A stretch of 40,039 nt of DNA from Flavobacteriaceae bacterium UBA3478 (GTDB taxonomy: Bacteria; Bacteroidota; Bacteroidia; Flavobacteriales; Flavobacteriaceae), in NCBI GenBank assembly GCA_002381155.1, contig DFQX01000104.1, forward strand, positions 1 through 40,039, given 5' to 3'. Made by a program: the position numbers and the translations under genes. The stretch's first letter is position 1; each line of letters opens with the position of its first letter. This document shows, in pieces, positions 16,443-23,938 of this stretch. The notes under the pieces were generated by a model. The model searched no databases. It was given only the letters and a program-made list of their open reading frames with translations, and was not told the origin of the DNA.

Positions 16443-17808
16443 TTTCTTCGATAAACTGTTGAGCCAAATCCTGTGCAAGGGCTTCAGTTCTTGCTTCTGT
16501 GTAAATCCTTATAATCGGTTCTGTATTTGATTTTCTCATATGAACCCAAGACTCTTCAAAATCAATTTTCAAACCATCGATTGAAGTACATTGCTCATCA
16601 GAATACTTCTCTCCTAGCTTCTTCAAAATCTGATCTGGATTGATCGAAATGGATAATTCGATCTTCTCCTTTGCCATAAAATAGACAGGATAAGAAGCTC
16701 GTAACGCCGAAACAGTCTGTTGTCTTTCAGTGAGGAGCATTAAAAAAAGAGCGATTCCTACAAGAGCATCTCTTCCGTAGTGATTTTCAGGATAAATAAT
16801 TCCACCGTTTCCCTCCCCACCGATAATTGCATGAGTTGATTTCATTTTTTGAACCACATTCACTTCACCTACCGCAGCAGCTTCATATTCCTGATGGTAC
16901 CTTAGTGTCACTTCTTTCAATGCACGTGTTGAAGATAAATTAGAAACCGTATTACCCGGTGTTTTAGAAAGTACGTAATCGGCGCAGGCTACAAGGGTGT
17001 ATTCTTCCCCAAACATTTTTCCATTTTCATCAACTAGAGCCAAACGATCTACATCAGGGTCCACCGTGATTCCGAAATGAGCCTTTTCTTCTTGTACCGA
17101 AAGCATCAAATCACCCAAATGCTTTTCTAAAGGTTCTGGATTGTGAGGAAAATTACCCGTTGGTTCACAGTACATGGCCTTGTAACTTACTCCCAATCGA
17201 TCAAGAAGTTTTGGTATTGCAATACCTCCTGTAGAATTTACAGCGTCAATCACCACATGAAAACCTTGGGATTTAATTCGTTCTGCATCTATTAGAGGTA
17301 AGCTTAGTATTTTCTCAATATGTCTATCGATGTAATCATTGACAACAGTAATATTACCTAGCTCTTGGATACTAGCAAAACTCACATCCGTTGATTCTGA
17401 TAACTTTAAAAGTTGTTCTCCAACGGTAGCATTTAAAAATTCACCGTTTTTATCCAGAAGTTTTAAAGCATTCCATTCTCCCGGATTATGGGAAGCAGTA
17501 ATAATTACACCCCCATCAGCACCTTCGTTTACAGTGGCAAATTCAACCGTCGGAGTTGTAGATAACCCTAAATCAATCACGTCAATACCTGAACCGAGTA
17601 GGGTGTTTTGAAAAATGCTTTGAACCATTGGCCCCGACAACCGAGCATCTCTACCAATCACAACCTTAGCGCGTTCATTAACCTTATTAGCCTTTACCAG
17701 ACTAGCATAAGCCGTTGCGAATTTTAAAATATCAACAGGGGTAAGATTCTCTCCAGGATTTCCTCCAATAGTTCCACGAATTCCTGAAATCGATTTAATT
17801 AAGGTCAT
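16426..17808 (-). CDS. glmM: Phosphoglucosamine mutase
   Basis: A 460-residue alpha-D-phosphohexomutase. The active-site serine is S106 in TASHNPGEWNALK. The metal loop is DPDVDRLAL (about 253-261), the sugar-binding loop GEGNGGIIYPENHYGRDA, and the phosphate-binding tail MRKSNTEPIIRIYTEA. GlmM interconverts GlcN-6-P and GlcN-1-P for UDP-GlcNAc, feeding peptidoglycan and lipid A. In this phylum proteins of this type are usually called GlmM, though phosphomannomutase activity cannot be excluded. A perfect -7 box lies 20 nt upstream of the ATG. The 3' end overlaps the LpxL-like gene by 17 bp. Confidence 0.88.
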   Translation of the reverse strand: MTLIKSISGIRGTIGGNPGENLTPVDILKFATAYASLVKANKVNERAKVVIGRDARLSGPMVQSIFQNTLLGSGIDVIDLGLSTTPTVEFATVNEGADGGVIITASHNPGEWNALKLLDKNGEFLNATVGEQLLKLSESTDVSFASIQELGNITVVNDYIDRHIEKILSLPLIDAERIKSQGFHVVIDAVNSTGGIAIPKLLDRLGVSYKAMYCEPTGNFPHNPEPLEKHLGDLMLSVQEEKAHFGITVDPDVDRLALVDENGKMFGEEYTLVACADYVLSKTPGNTVSNLSSTRALKEVTLRYHQEYEAAAVGEVNVVQKMKSTHAIIGGEGNGGIIYPENHYGRDALVGIALFLMLLTERQQTVSALRASYPVYFMAKEKIELSISINPDQILKKLGEKYSDEQCTSIDGLKIDFEESWVHMRKSNTEPIIRIYTEARTEALAQDLAQQFIEEIKATS

Positions 17809-17828
17809 GTCTTAAGGTTTGTTGTTTG

Positions 17829-17836
17829 CAAAGATA
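17829..17836 (-). promoter_or_regulatory. Probable -7 box of glmM
   Basis: The minus strand reads TATCTTTG, a perfect TAnnTTTG match, 20 nt before the glmM ATG. This would give a leader of about 15 nt. No clear -33 TTTG is seen. Confidence 0.5.
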
Positions 17837-17881
17837 TCAAAGACATTTATCTTAACTTCCCTATTCTTAAATGACTTCAAG

Positions 17882-19570
17882 GTGAAAAACTATTTCTATT
17901 TTCTTCTAGCGATAAGTGTAATTTCTTGTACCAATCATTCAGCGTCTTCTGAGCAGGTTCAAGAATTAGAAATCTATGATCACGCTGCGGTGGTAAGCGC
18001 GAGAAAAGAGGCCTCTGATATAGGGACAGCCATCTTAAAGAAAGGCGGGAACGCTTTTGATGCTATGGTGGCAACCGAGTTAGCTTTAGCAGTGTCTTAC
18101 CCTTTCGCTGGAAATATCTCTGGAGGAGGTTTTATGGTGTACCGAATGAACGATGGTGAAATCGGAAGTATCGACTACAGAGAAATGGCCCCTTCTGCAA
18201 CTCATAAGGATTATTATTTAGACCAAGAGGGCAATGTAATTCCCGGTAAAAGCACCCTAGGTGCGACTGCTGTTGGTATTCCGGGTACTCTTTCAGGTCT
18301 TTTCGAAGTTCATAAGAAATTTGGAACACTGCCGATGGAGGAATTGATTCAGCCAGCCATTGATCTGGCTAGAAATGGAATCATTGTTACAGAAAGACAA
18401 GCTCAATCCTTCGCCTATTATGACAGCATTTTTACCGTGGTTAACCAAAAACCCCTAGCACTCTTTCATCAAAAAAAGGCAGGTGACACTATTGTATTTG
18501 AGGCGCTTGCAAATACCTTAGAAACGATTCAAAATGAAGGAGAACAAGCTTTTTATGGAGGAAGTCTTACTGAGAAAATGGTTTCATTTTTACAAAGTAA
18601 CGGAGGGGCTCACACCCTAGAAGATTTTAAAAGCTATAAGGCAAAATGGAGAGACCCGATTACTTTTGATTTTTTAGGCAACCGTATTATTTCAATGGGT
18701 CCACCAAGTAGTGGAGGTGTAACCCTTAAACAAATTTTTGGAATGCTTGGATCGCTCGATTTAATGAATGAATCTCCAGATACGGCTGCTTACATCCATA
18801 AATTGTCTGCAACCTTTAGACGGGCATACGCAGACCGAAATGAGTACTTGGGTGACCCTGATTTTGTTGCCATACCCATGGATGAATTAACGAATCCTGT
18901 ATACTTATCATCAAGAATTTCAAATTTTGATAAGGACACTATTGTTGCCATTGGTGACATCAACCCCGGAAAGTTTATCGAATCGAATGAGACTACACAC
19001 TATTCTATCGTCGACTCTTATGGTAACGCGGTTTCTGTAACAACAACATTGAACGGAGGTTACGGCTCAAAGTTATTTGATCCAGAACTTGGTTTTTTCT
19101 ACAATAATGAGATGGATGACTTTAGTTCAAAGCCTGGAGTGCCTAATATGTTCGGTTTGGTAGGTTCCAAAGCCAACGCTATCGCTCCCGGCAAACGAAT
19201 GCTGAGCAGTATGACCCCAACTATTGTGGAAAAAAATGAGGAATTACATTTAGTAGTAGGAACACCAGGTGGATCGACCATTATCACAGCAGTAGCTCAG
19301 GTTATACTTAGATCGGCTTATTACGACACACCTATGCAAGAAGCAGTGGATGCAGCTAGATTTCATCACCAAGGAGTTCCAGATCGTTTGATTCTTGAAC
19401 CGAGCCGATTTAACACGGTAGTTATTGATTCTTTGAAACAGATGGGATACACTATTTCTGAGAGAACCAACCGAATTATAGGAAAGGTTAATGCCATTCG
19501 AATTACAGAAGATGGAAAACTTGAAACAGGAGCTGATTCTCGAGGAGACGACACCGCCTCTGGTTACTAG
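17882..19570 (+). CDS. ggt: Gamma-glutamyltransferase (glutathione hydrolase), lipoprotein
   Basis: A 562-residue gamma-glutamyltranspeptidase if read from the GTG at 17882. I prefer this start because it opens directly with a lipoprotein signal, MKNYFYFLLAISVISC; the frame stays open upstream to a TTG at 17819. The autoprocessing nucleophile is T371 in TTHYSIVD, followed by GNAVSVTTTLN. Substrate-binding blocks ISGGGFMVYR, DYREMAP and the SSMTPTIV region are conserved. The protein should mature into two chains and act in the periplasm, tethered to a membrane, cleaving gamma-glutamyl bonds of glutathione-like peptides. The stop codon shares a CTAG palindrome with the stop of the convergent regulator. 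Possibly linked in function to the GshB-like/glutamate cluster 8 kb away. Confidence 0.93.
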   Translation: MKNYFYFLLAISVISCTNHSASSEQVQELEIYDHAAVVSARKEASDIGTAILKKGGNAFDAMVATELALAVSYPFAGNISGGGFMVYRMNDGEIGSIDYREMAPSATHKDYYLDQEGNVIPGKSTLGATAVGIPGTLSGLFEVHKKFGTLPMEELIQPAIDLARNGIIVTERQAQSFAYYDSIFTVVNQKPLALFHQKKAGDTIVFEALANTLETIQNEGEQAFYGGSLTEKMVSFLQSNGGAHTLEDFKSYKAKWRDPITFDFLGNRIISMGPPSSGGVTLKQIFGMLGSLDLMNESPDTAAYIHKLSATFRRAYADRNEYLGDPDFVAIPMDELTNPVYLSSRISNFDKDTIVAIGDINPGKFIESNETTHYSIVDSYGNAVSVTTTLNGGYGSKLFDPELGFFYNNEMDDFSSKPGVPNMFGLVGSKANAIAPGKRMLSSMTPTIVEKNEELHLVVGTPGGSTIITAVAQVILRSAYYDTPMQEAVDAARFHHQGVPDRLILEPSRFNTVVIDSLKQMGYTISERTNRIIGKVNAIRITEDGKLETGADSRGDDTASGY

Positions 19571-20325
19571 TTATTAGTATCTAGACGACGTTTTAGGAGT
19601 TCCATCGATTGTTTTAACTCAGTCATTAATTGCTGATTGTTGTCAGCATCTAAATGAAAGGTTAAACGGCTACTTACCTCCCAAATCTCCTTGATTCGAA
19701 AGGGTTTTACTTTATACGCTGGATAAACAGAGTTAAGCGATTCTAGTATCACATCATTCGATCGCTCAGGTAACACCACCTTTTTTACCAAAACACTATC
19801 GTCTAAAACAACCACATACATTTTCGAAGGCCGAACTTCATCGATACTCGAAAGTGCCTTTGCTATTACCCAATCTCCCGGCTGAAGGGCAGGTAACATC
19901 GAATCTCCATCCACCTGAAAACCTCTGTAGGTTGCATTTCGAAACTCCTTAAGGGGAAGATCAAATGCAGGTAAGGTTTGATACCATGAAGTGTCCGCAA
20001 TATTTTGCGGGTATCCTGCTGCAGCTTTCTGGCTAACCAGCAATACATTCTCGTTTTCTTGTGAATTTAAGGTGATCACTGCTGGTAAAACACTGGCCTT
20101 ATCTCGAATATTTGCTATGTACATGTCACCGCTAGATCCAAATAACCAAAGGGGATTCACGTGATATTCTTGATACAATTTGGCAACTACGAAACCAGGG
20201 ATTTTGGTTTTCCCACGCTCTATATCTGCCGTCGATCCTTTTAATCCTAAAAATTCACCAAACGCAGTTTGCGTAAATCCTAGCTCTTTACGCAGGTGAG
20301 CAAAGCGAGTATAATTCTCTTTCAT
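19567..20325 (-). CDS. XRE-S24 (CI/LexA-like) transcriptional regulator
   Basis: A 252-residue protein with an N-terminal Cro/CI helix-turn-helix (about residues 8-62: LRKELGFTQTAFGEFLGLKGS) and a C-terminal S24 peptidase-like domain. The parts needed for self-cleavage are visible: an Ala-Gly bond in SQKAAAGYP (A103-G104), the serine in VDGDSM (S142) and lysines after LDDSVLV (K181/K182). Proteins of this design are derepressed when RecA filaments stimulate cleavage. A short hydrophilic C-terminal tail follows. It is transcribed divergently from uvrA, and a 25-bp imperfect palindrome lies 6 bp before its start, over its own -7 box. I infer autoregulation and a role in controlling uvrA. No phage genes are nearby. 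Confidence 0.9.
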   Translation of the reverse strand: MKENYTRFAHLRKELGFTQTAFGEFLGLKGSTADIERGKTKIPGFVVAKLYQEYHVNPLWLFGSSGDMYIANIRDKASVLPAVITLNSQENENVLLVSQKAAAGYPQNIADTSWYQTLPAFDLPLKEFRNATYRGFQVDGDSMLPALQPGDWVIAKALSSIDEVRPSKMYVVVLDDSVLVKKVVLPERSNDVILESLNSVYPAYKVKPFRIKEIWEVSSRLTFHLDADNNQQLMTELKQSMELLKRRLDTNN

Positions 20326-20329
20326 ATTT

Positions 20330-20337
20330 CAATTATA
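20330..20337 (-). promoter_or_regulatory. Possible -7 box of the XRE-S24 regulator
   Basis: The minus strand reads TATAATTG, seven of eight matches to TAnnTTTG, and ends 4 nt before the regulator ATG. It is overlapped by the palindrome at 20332-20356, the arrangement expected for autorepression. Confidence 0.4.
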
Positions 20338-20356
20338 GGGAATATTTCCGAATAAT
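20332..20356. promoter_or_regulatory. Imperfect 25-bp palindrome, candidate operator of the XRE-S24 regulator
   Basis: Centred on 20344, the arms read ATTAT-2nt-GGAA on the left and TTCC-2nt-ATAAT on the right, with three central bases; 18 of the 24 non-central positions are complementary. It lies in the 76-bp gap between the divergent regulator and uvrA, overlapping the regulator's -7 box and 29 bp upstream of the uvrA box. Two-fold symmetry suits a dimeric CI-like repressor. A weaker GGA...TCC element follows at 20361-20371, near where the uvrA -33 region should be. Confidence 0.5.
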
Positions 20357-20385
20357 ACTAGGAATTAATCCAAGTTATATTGTTC

Positions 20386-20393
20386 TAATTTTA
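20386..20393 (+). promoter_or_regulatory. Probable -7 box of uvrA
   Basis: TAATTTTA matches TAnnTTTG at seven of eight positions and ends 8 nt before the uvrA ATG, so the transcript should be nearly leaderless. No -33 TTTG is seen; the region holds the weaker GGA...TCC element instead. Confidence 0.45.
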
Positions 20394-20401
20394 CGGCTGT
20401 T

Positions 20402-23230
20402 ATGAAAGATGAAAAAGAGTTGCTTTCGATAAGGAATGCACGAACACACAATCTCAAAAATATAGACTTAGATATTCCCCGAGATCAGTTAGTTGTTTTA
20501 ACTGGTCTCTCGGGTAGTGGTAAATCCTCGCTAGCCTTCGATACGATTTACGCAGAAGGTCAAAGACGTTATCTCGAAACTTTTTCGGCATATGCCAGAC
20601 AATTCTTAGGTGGGCTAGAACGACCGGACGTAGATAAAATTGACGGACTTTCCCCAGTTATTGCTATTGAGCAAAAAACGACATCGAGATCCCCTAGATC
20701 GACGGTAGGAACCATTACCGAAATTTATGATTTCTTAAGATTGCTATATGCAAGGGTAGCAACTGGACATTCTCCAGTTACAGGCCTACCAATGGTTCGA
20801 TATACGCTAGATCAAATTGTAGCCTTAATCGTGGAGCGTTTTGAGAATCAATCGGTGTCTATTTTGGCTCCACTCGTTCGCTCTCGTAAAGGGCATTACA
20901 GAGAACTTTTTGAAAGTCTCTCGAAACAGGGTTTTTTAAGAGCAAGAATTGATGGAGTTATCATCGAACTTACTCCAGGAATGAAGCTCGATCGTTACAA
21001 AACACATGATATCGAGTTAGTTGTTGATCGATTTCCGCTACAATCAGGTCAACTTGATTTAGCAAGGATCAAACAATCAGTTTCTCTCGGTCTTAAAAAA
21101 GTAAACGACGTTGTTTTGATACATATTAAGGAGACCAATGAGGTTCACTACTTCAGTGCAAGCCTGATGTGTCCCGAGTCGGGAATCTCATTAGACGCAC
21201 CTGAACCGAATAGTTTTTCATTCAATTCACCTAAAGGCATGTGCCCAAGGTGTAAAGGATTGGGGGTGGTATCACGGCTTTCAATGCGTGAGGTTTTCCC
21301 TGATCCAAAATTAACCATCCGAAAGGGAGGCATTGCTCCCCTTGGTAGCTACAAAAAGAATTGGATTTTCGGTCAAATCCAACAAATTGGACTTTTATAC
21401 GATTTCAACCTCGACACCAAGATTGAGGATCTGAGTGATAAAGCTATTGATGCTATAATAAATGGAGTAAAGGAAACGATAAACATTCCATCAAAATCGC
21501 TTGGTGTGACACGCAACTACCAAGTTGATTACGAAGGGATCGGATCCTTTATTCAAGGCCAATACGATTCTGCAAATTCCACATCTATTCGAAGATGGGC
21601 TTCTCAATATCTCGAGGAACAAAGGTGTGAAGAATGTGATGGATCAAGATTAAATAAGGAAGCCGCCTATTTTAAAATTGCAAATCGAACTCTTGCTGAG
21701 TTAGCCTCACTCGACTTAGCAGAGCTTTTTGTTTTTTTTGAAACCATAGAAAATCACTTGGGACAACGAGAACAAGTTATTGCTGAAGATCTATTAAAAG
21801 AAATTCGCAGTCGTATACGTTTTATGTTAAATGTAGGGCTTGATTATCTAGCTCTAAATCGAAGTTCAAAATCTCTTTCAGGGGGTGAAGCCCAACGCAT
21901 AAGGTTAGCCACACAAATTGGTTCGCAACTTGTTGGTGTACTGTACATTCTTGATGAACCAAGTATTGGTCTTCATCAGCGAGACAATATGAAGCTTATT
22001 CAGGCACTCACTGAATTAAGAGATTTAGGGAATTCTGTGTTAGTAGTAGAACACGATAAGGATATGATGCTCGTGTCAGATCAAATCATAGATATTGGGC
22101 CTGCAGCTGGAAAACACGGTGGAGAGATCATCTTTCAAGGAAGTCCTGATGAATTACGAAATGCAAAAACACTAACAGCCTCTTATGTCTCAGGAGAACG
22201 TGAAGTTCCGATACCCAATAAAAGAAGAGTTCCGAAAGACTTTATTCAACTTAAAGGTTGCACTGGACACAACCTTAAAAACGTATCGATTGATATTCCA
22301 TTAGGGGTCTTAACCGTCGTCACGGGGGTGTCTGGAAGCGGCAAATCCTCTTTAATCAACCAAACCCTCTACCCCATTATGAATGCATTTTACTTCAATG
22401 GGGTAAAGGAGCCTCTGTCCTATAAAAAAATCACAGGACTCGAATTATGTGATAAAGTCATTGATGTAAATCAATCTCCGATAGGCAGAACCCCACGATC
22501 TAATCCAGCCACTTACACAGGAGTTTTTAATGAAATTCGAAGCTTATTTGCCAAAACAACCGAGGCCGTCATTAGGGGTTATAAACCTGGACGCTTTAGT
22601 TTTAATGTGAAGGGTGGTCGCTGCGAAACTTGTCAAGGGGCCGGACTCAAGGTTATTGAAATGAATTTCTTACCAGATGTTCATGTGCCTTGCGAAACTT
22701 GTTATGGAAAACGATTTAATCGAGAAACTCTTGAAGTTAGATATCGCGGAAAAAGCATCTCTGATGTTCTAGAAATGACCATTGAGGAAGCTACCGAATT
22801 TTTTGAGAACATTCCGAAGATTCATCGCATTCTTAAGACCCTAAACGATGTAGGATTAGGATATGTCGCTTTGGGACAAGCTTCAACTACTCTATCTGGA
22901 GGTGAAGCACAGCGTGTGAAATTAGCTACCGAACTTGCGAAACGAGATACGGGAAAAACTTTTTACATTCTTGACGAACCTACTACTGGGCTGCACTTTG
23001 AAGATGTTCGAATTCTTATGGATGTGCTCCAACGACTGGTCAACAAAGGAAATTCGGTTCTAATTATTGAACATAACCTCGATGTCATTAAAATTGCAGA
23101 CTACATTATTGATATTGGGCCTGAGGGAGGTAAAGGTGGAGGACAAATTGTTGCAACTGGAACACCCGAAGAGGTAGCAAGGAGTAAAAAAAGCTTGACT
23201 GCACCATTCTTAAAGCAAGAATTAAAGTAA
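20402..23230 (+). CDS. uvrA: Excinuclease ABC subunit A
   Basis: A 942-residue UvrA, the damage-recognition ATPase of nucleotide excision repair. It has two ABC modules: Walker A GLSGSGKSS (35-43) and GVSGSGKSS (about 642-650). The signature motifs are SLSGGEAQRIRLA and TLSGGEAQRVKLA, each followed by an ILDEPS/T Walker B. CxxC pairs are seen in CPRCKG, CEECDG, CETCQG and CETCYG. In the first zinc module the usual leading CxxC is CPES (C257, S260), so one ligand is replaced. It opens a likely operon with the LOG-family gene (23 bp on) and the large exported protein. The divergent XRE-S24 regulator and the palindrome between them suggest damage-responsive control. Confidence 0.98.
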   Translation: MKDEKELLSIRNARTHNLKNIDLDIPRDQLVVLTGLSGSGKSSLAFDTIYAEGQRRYLETFSAYARQFLGGLERPDVDKIDGLSPVIAIEQKTTSRSPRSTVGTITEIYDFLRLLYARVATGHSPVTGLPMVRYTLDQIVALIVERFENQSVSILAPLVRSRKGHYRELFESLSKQGFLRARIDGVIIELTPGMKLDRYKTHDIELVVDRFPLQSGQLDLARIKQSVSLGLKKVNDVVLIHIKETNEVHYFSASLMCPESGISLDAPEPNSFSFNSPKGMCPRCKGLGVVSRLSMREVFPDPKLTIRKGGIAPLGSYKKNWIFGQIQQIGLLYDFNLDTKIEDLSDKAIDAIINGVKETINIPSKSLGVTRNYQVDYEGIGSFIQGQYDSANSTSIRRWASQYLEEQRCEECDGSRLNKEAAYFKIANRTLAELASLDLAELFVFFETIENHLGQREQVIAEDLLKEIRSRIRFMLNVGLDYLALNRSSKSLSGGEAQRIRLATQIGSQLVGVLYILDEPSIGLHQRDNMKLIQALTELRDLGNSVLVVEHDKDMMLVSDQIIDIGPAAGKHGGEIIFQGSPDELRNAKTLTASYVSGEREVPIPNKRRVPKDFIQLKGCTGHNLKNVSIDIPLGVLTVVTGVSGSGKSSLINQTLYPIMNAFYFNGVKEPLSYKKITGLELCDKVIDVNQSPIGRTPRSNPATYTGVFNEIRSLFAKTTEAVIRGYKPGRFSFNVKGGRCETCQGAGLKVIEMNFLPDVHVPCETCYGKRFNRETLEVRYRGKSISDVLEMTIEEATEFFENIPKIHRILKTLNDVGLGYVALGQASTTLSGGEAQRVKLATELAKRDTGKTFYILDEPTTGLHFEDVRILMDVLQRLVNKGNSVLIIEHNLDVIKIADYIIDIGPEGGKGGGQIVATGTPEEVARSKKSLTAPFLKQELK

Positions 23231-23253
23231 ATTCAAACTCAATCTATTATTCA

Positions 23254-23937
23254 ATGTCTAGACAAGAAGAAAAAATTTGGAATCAAATTAAGACTAATGA
23301 TTCTTGGGCAATTTTTAAAATCATGGGTGAGTTTGTCGAAGGCTACGAGCGGATGGCTAAAATAGGACCTTGCGTAAGCATATTCGGCTCTGCACGAACT
23401 TCTGAAAATAATGCTTATTACCAGCTAGGAAAAAACATTGCTGAACGACTATCCAATGAAGGATTCGGGATCATAACAGGTGGTGGACCGGGAATCATGG
23501 AAGCAGCCAACAAAGGAGCAAAAGAAAGCAAAGGAATTTCAGTAGGTCTCAACATCAAACTTCCTTTCGAACAACAGCCAAATAGATTTATCGACGAAGA
23601 CAAGAATATAGATTTTGATTACTTCTTTGTTCGTAAAGTCATGTTTGTGAAATACGCCCAAAGTTTCGTTGTAATGCCAGGAGGGTTTGGTACATTAGAT
23701 GAACTCTTTGAAGCACTTACTCTGATTCAGACTAACAAGATTAAGCGCTTTCCAATTCTTCTTGTTGGAAAAGATTTTTGGGGAGGTTTGATTGACTGGA
23801 TCAAAGACCAGCTTCTTGGTCAGAAAAATATCAGTCCAGAAGATTTAGACCTTATACACCTTGTGGACACCCCTGATGAGGTAGTCGAAATAATTACCAA
23901 TTTCTACAAAGGAAAAGATCTTCGACCTAATTTTTAA
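23254..23937 (+). CDS. LOG-family (TIGR00730) Rossmann-fold nucleoside-monophosphate phosphoribohydrolase
   Basis: A 227-residue protein of the LOG/TIGR00730 family. The two family motifs are GGGPGIMEAANKGA (76-89) and PGGFGTLDELFEALT (142-156), preceded by VSIFGSARTS. Members hydrolyse nucleoside 5'-monophosphates (AMP, or cytokinin ribotides in plant-associated species) to base plus ribose 5-phosphate. There is no sign of a cytokinin-synthesis gene here, so nucleotide turnover is the safer role. It follows uvrA by 23 bp, and its stop is 1 nt from the ATG of the next gene, so the three form a likely operon. Confidence 0.9.
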   Translation: MSRQEEKIWNQIKTNDSWAIFKIMGEFVEGYERMAKIGPCVSIFGSARTSENNAYYQLGKNIAERLSNEGFGIITGGGPGIMEAANKGAKESKGISVGLNIKLPFEQQPNRFIDEDKNIDFDYFFVRKVMFVKYAQSFVVMPGGFGTLDELFEALTLIQTNKIKRFPILLVGKDFWGGLIDWIKDQLLGQKNISPEDLDLIHLVDTPDEVVEIITNFYKGKDLRPNF

Positions 23938-23938
23938 A

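Noticed and set aside
17819..17881. TTG start for gamma-glutamyltransferase
   Set aside because: The extra 21 residues precede a complete lipoprotein signal; GTG 17882 fits better.
19567..20325. XRE-S24 regulator as part of a prophage
   Set aside because: No integrase, structural or lysis genes nearby; flanking genes are core metabolism and repair.
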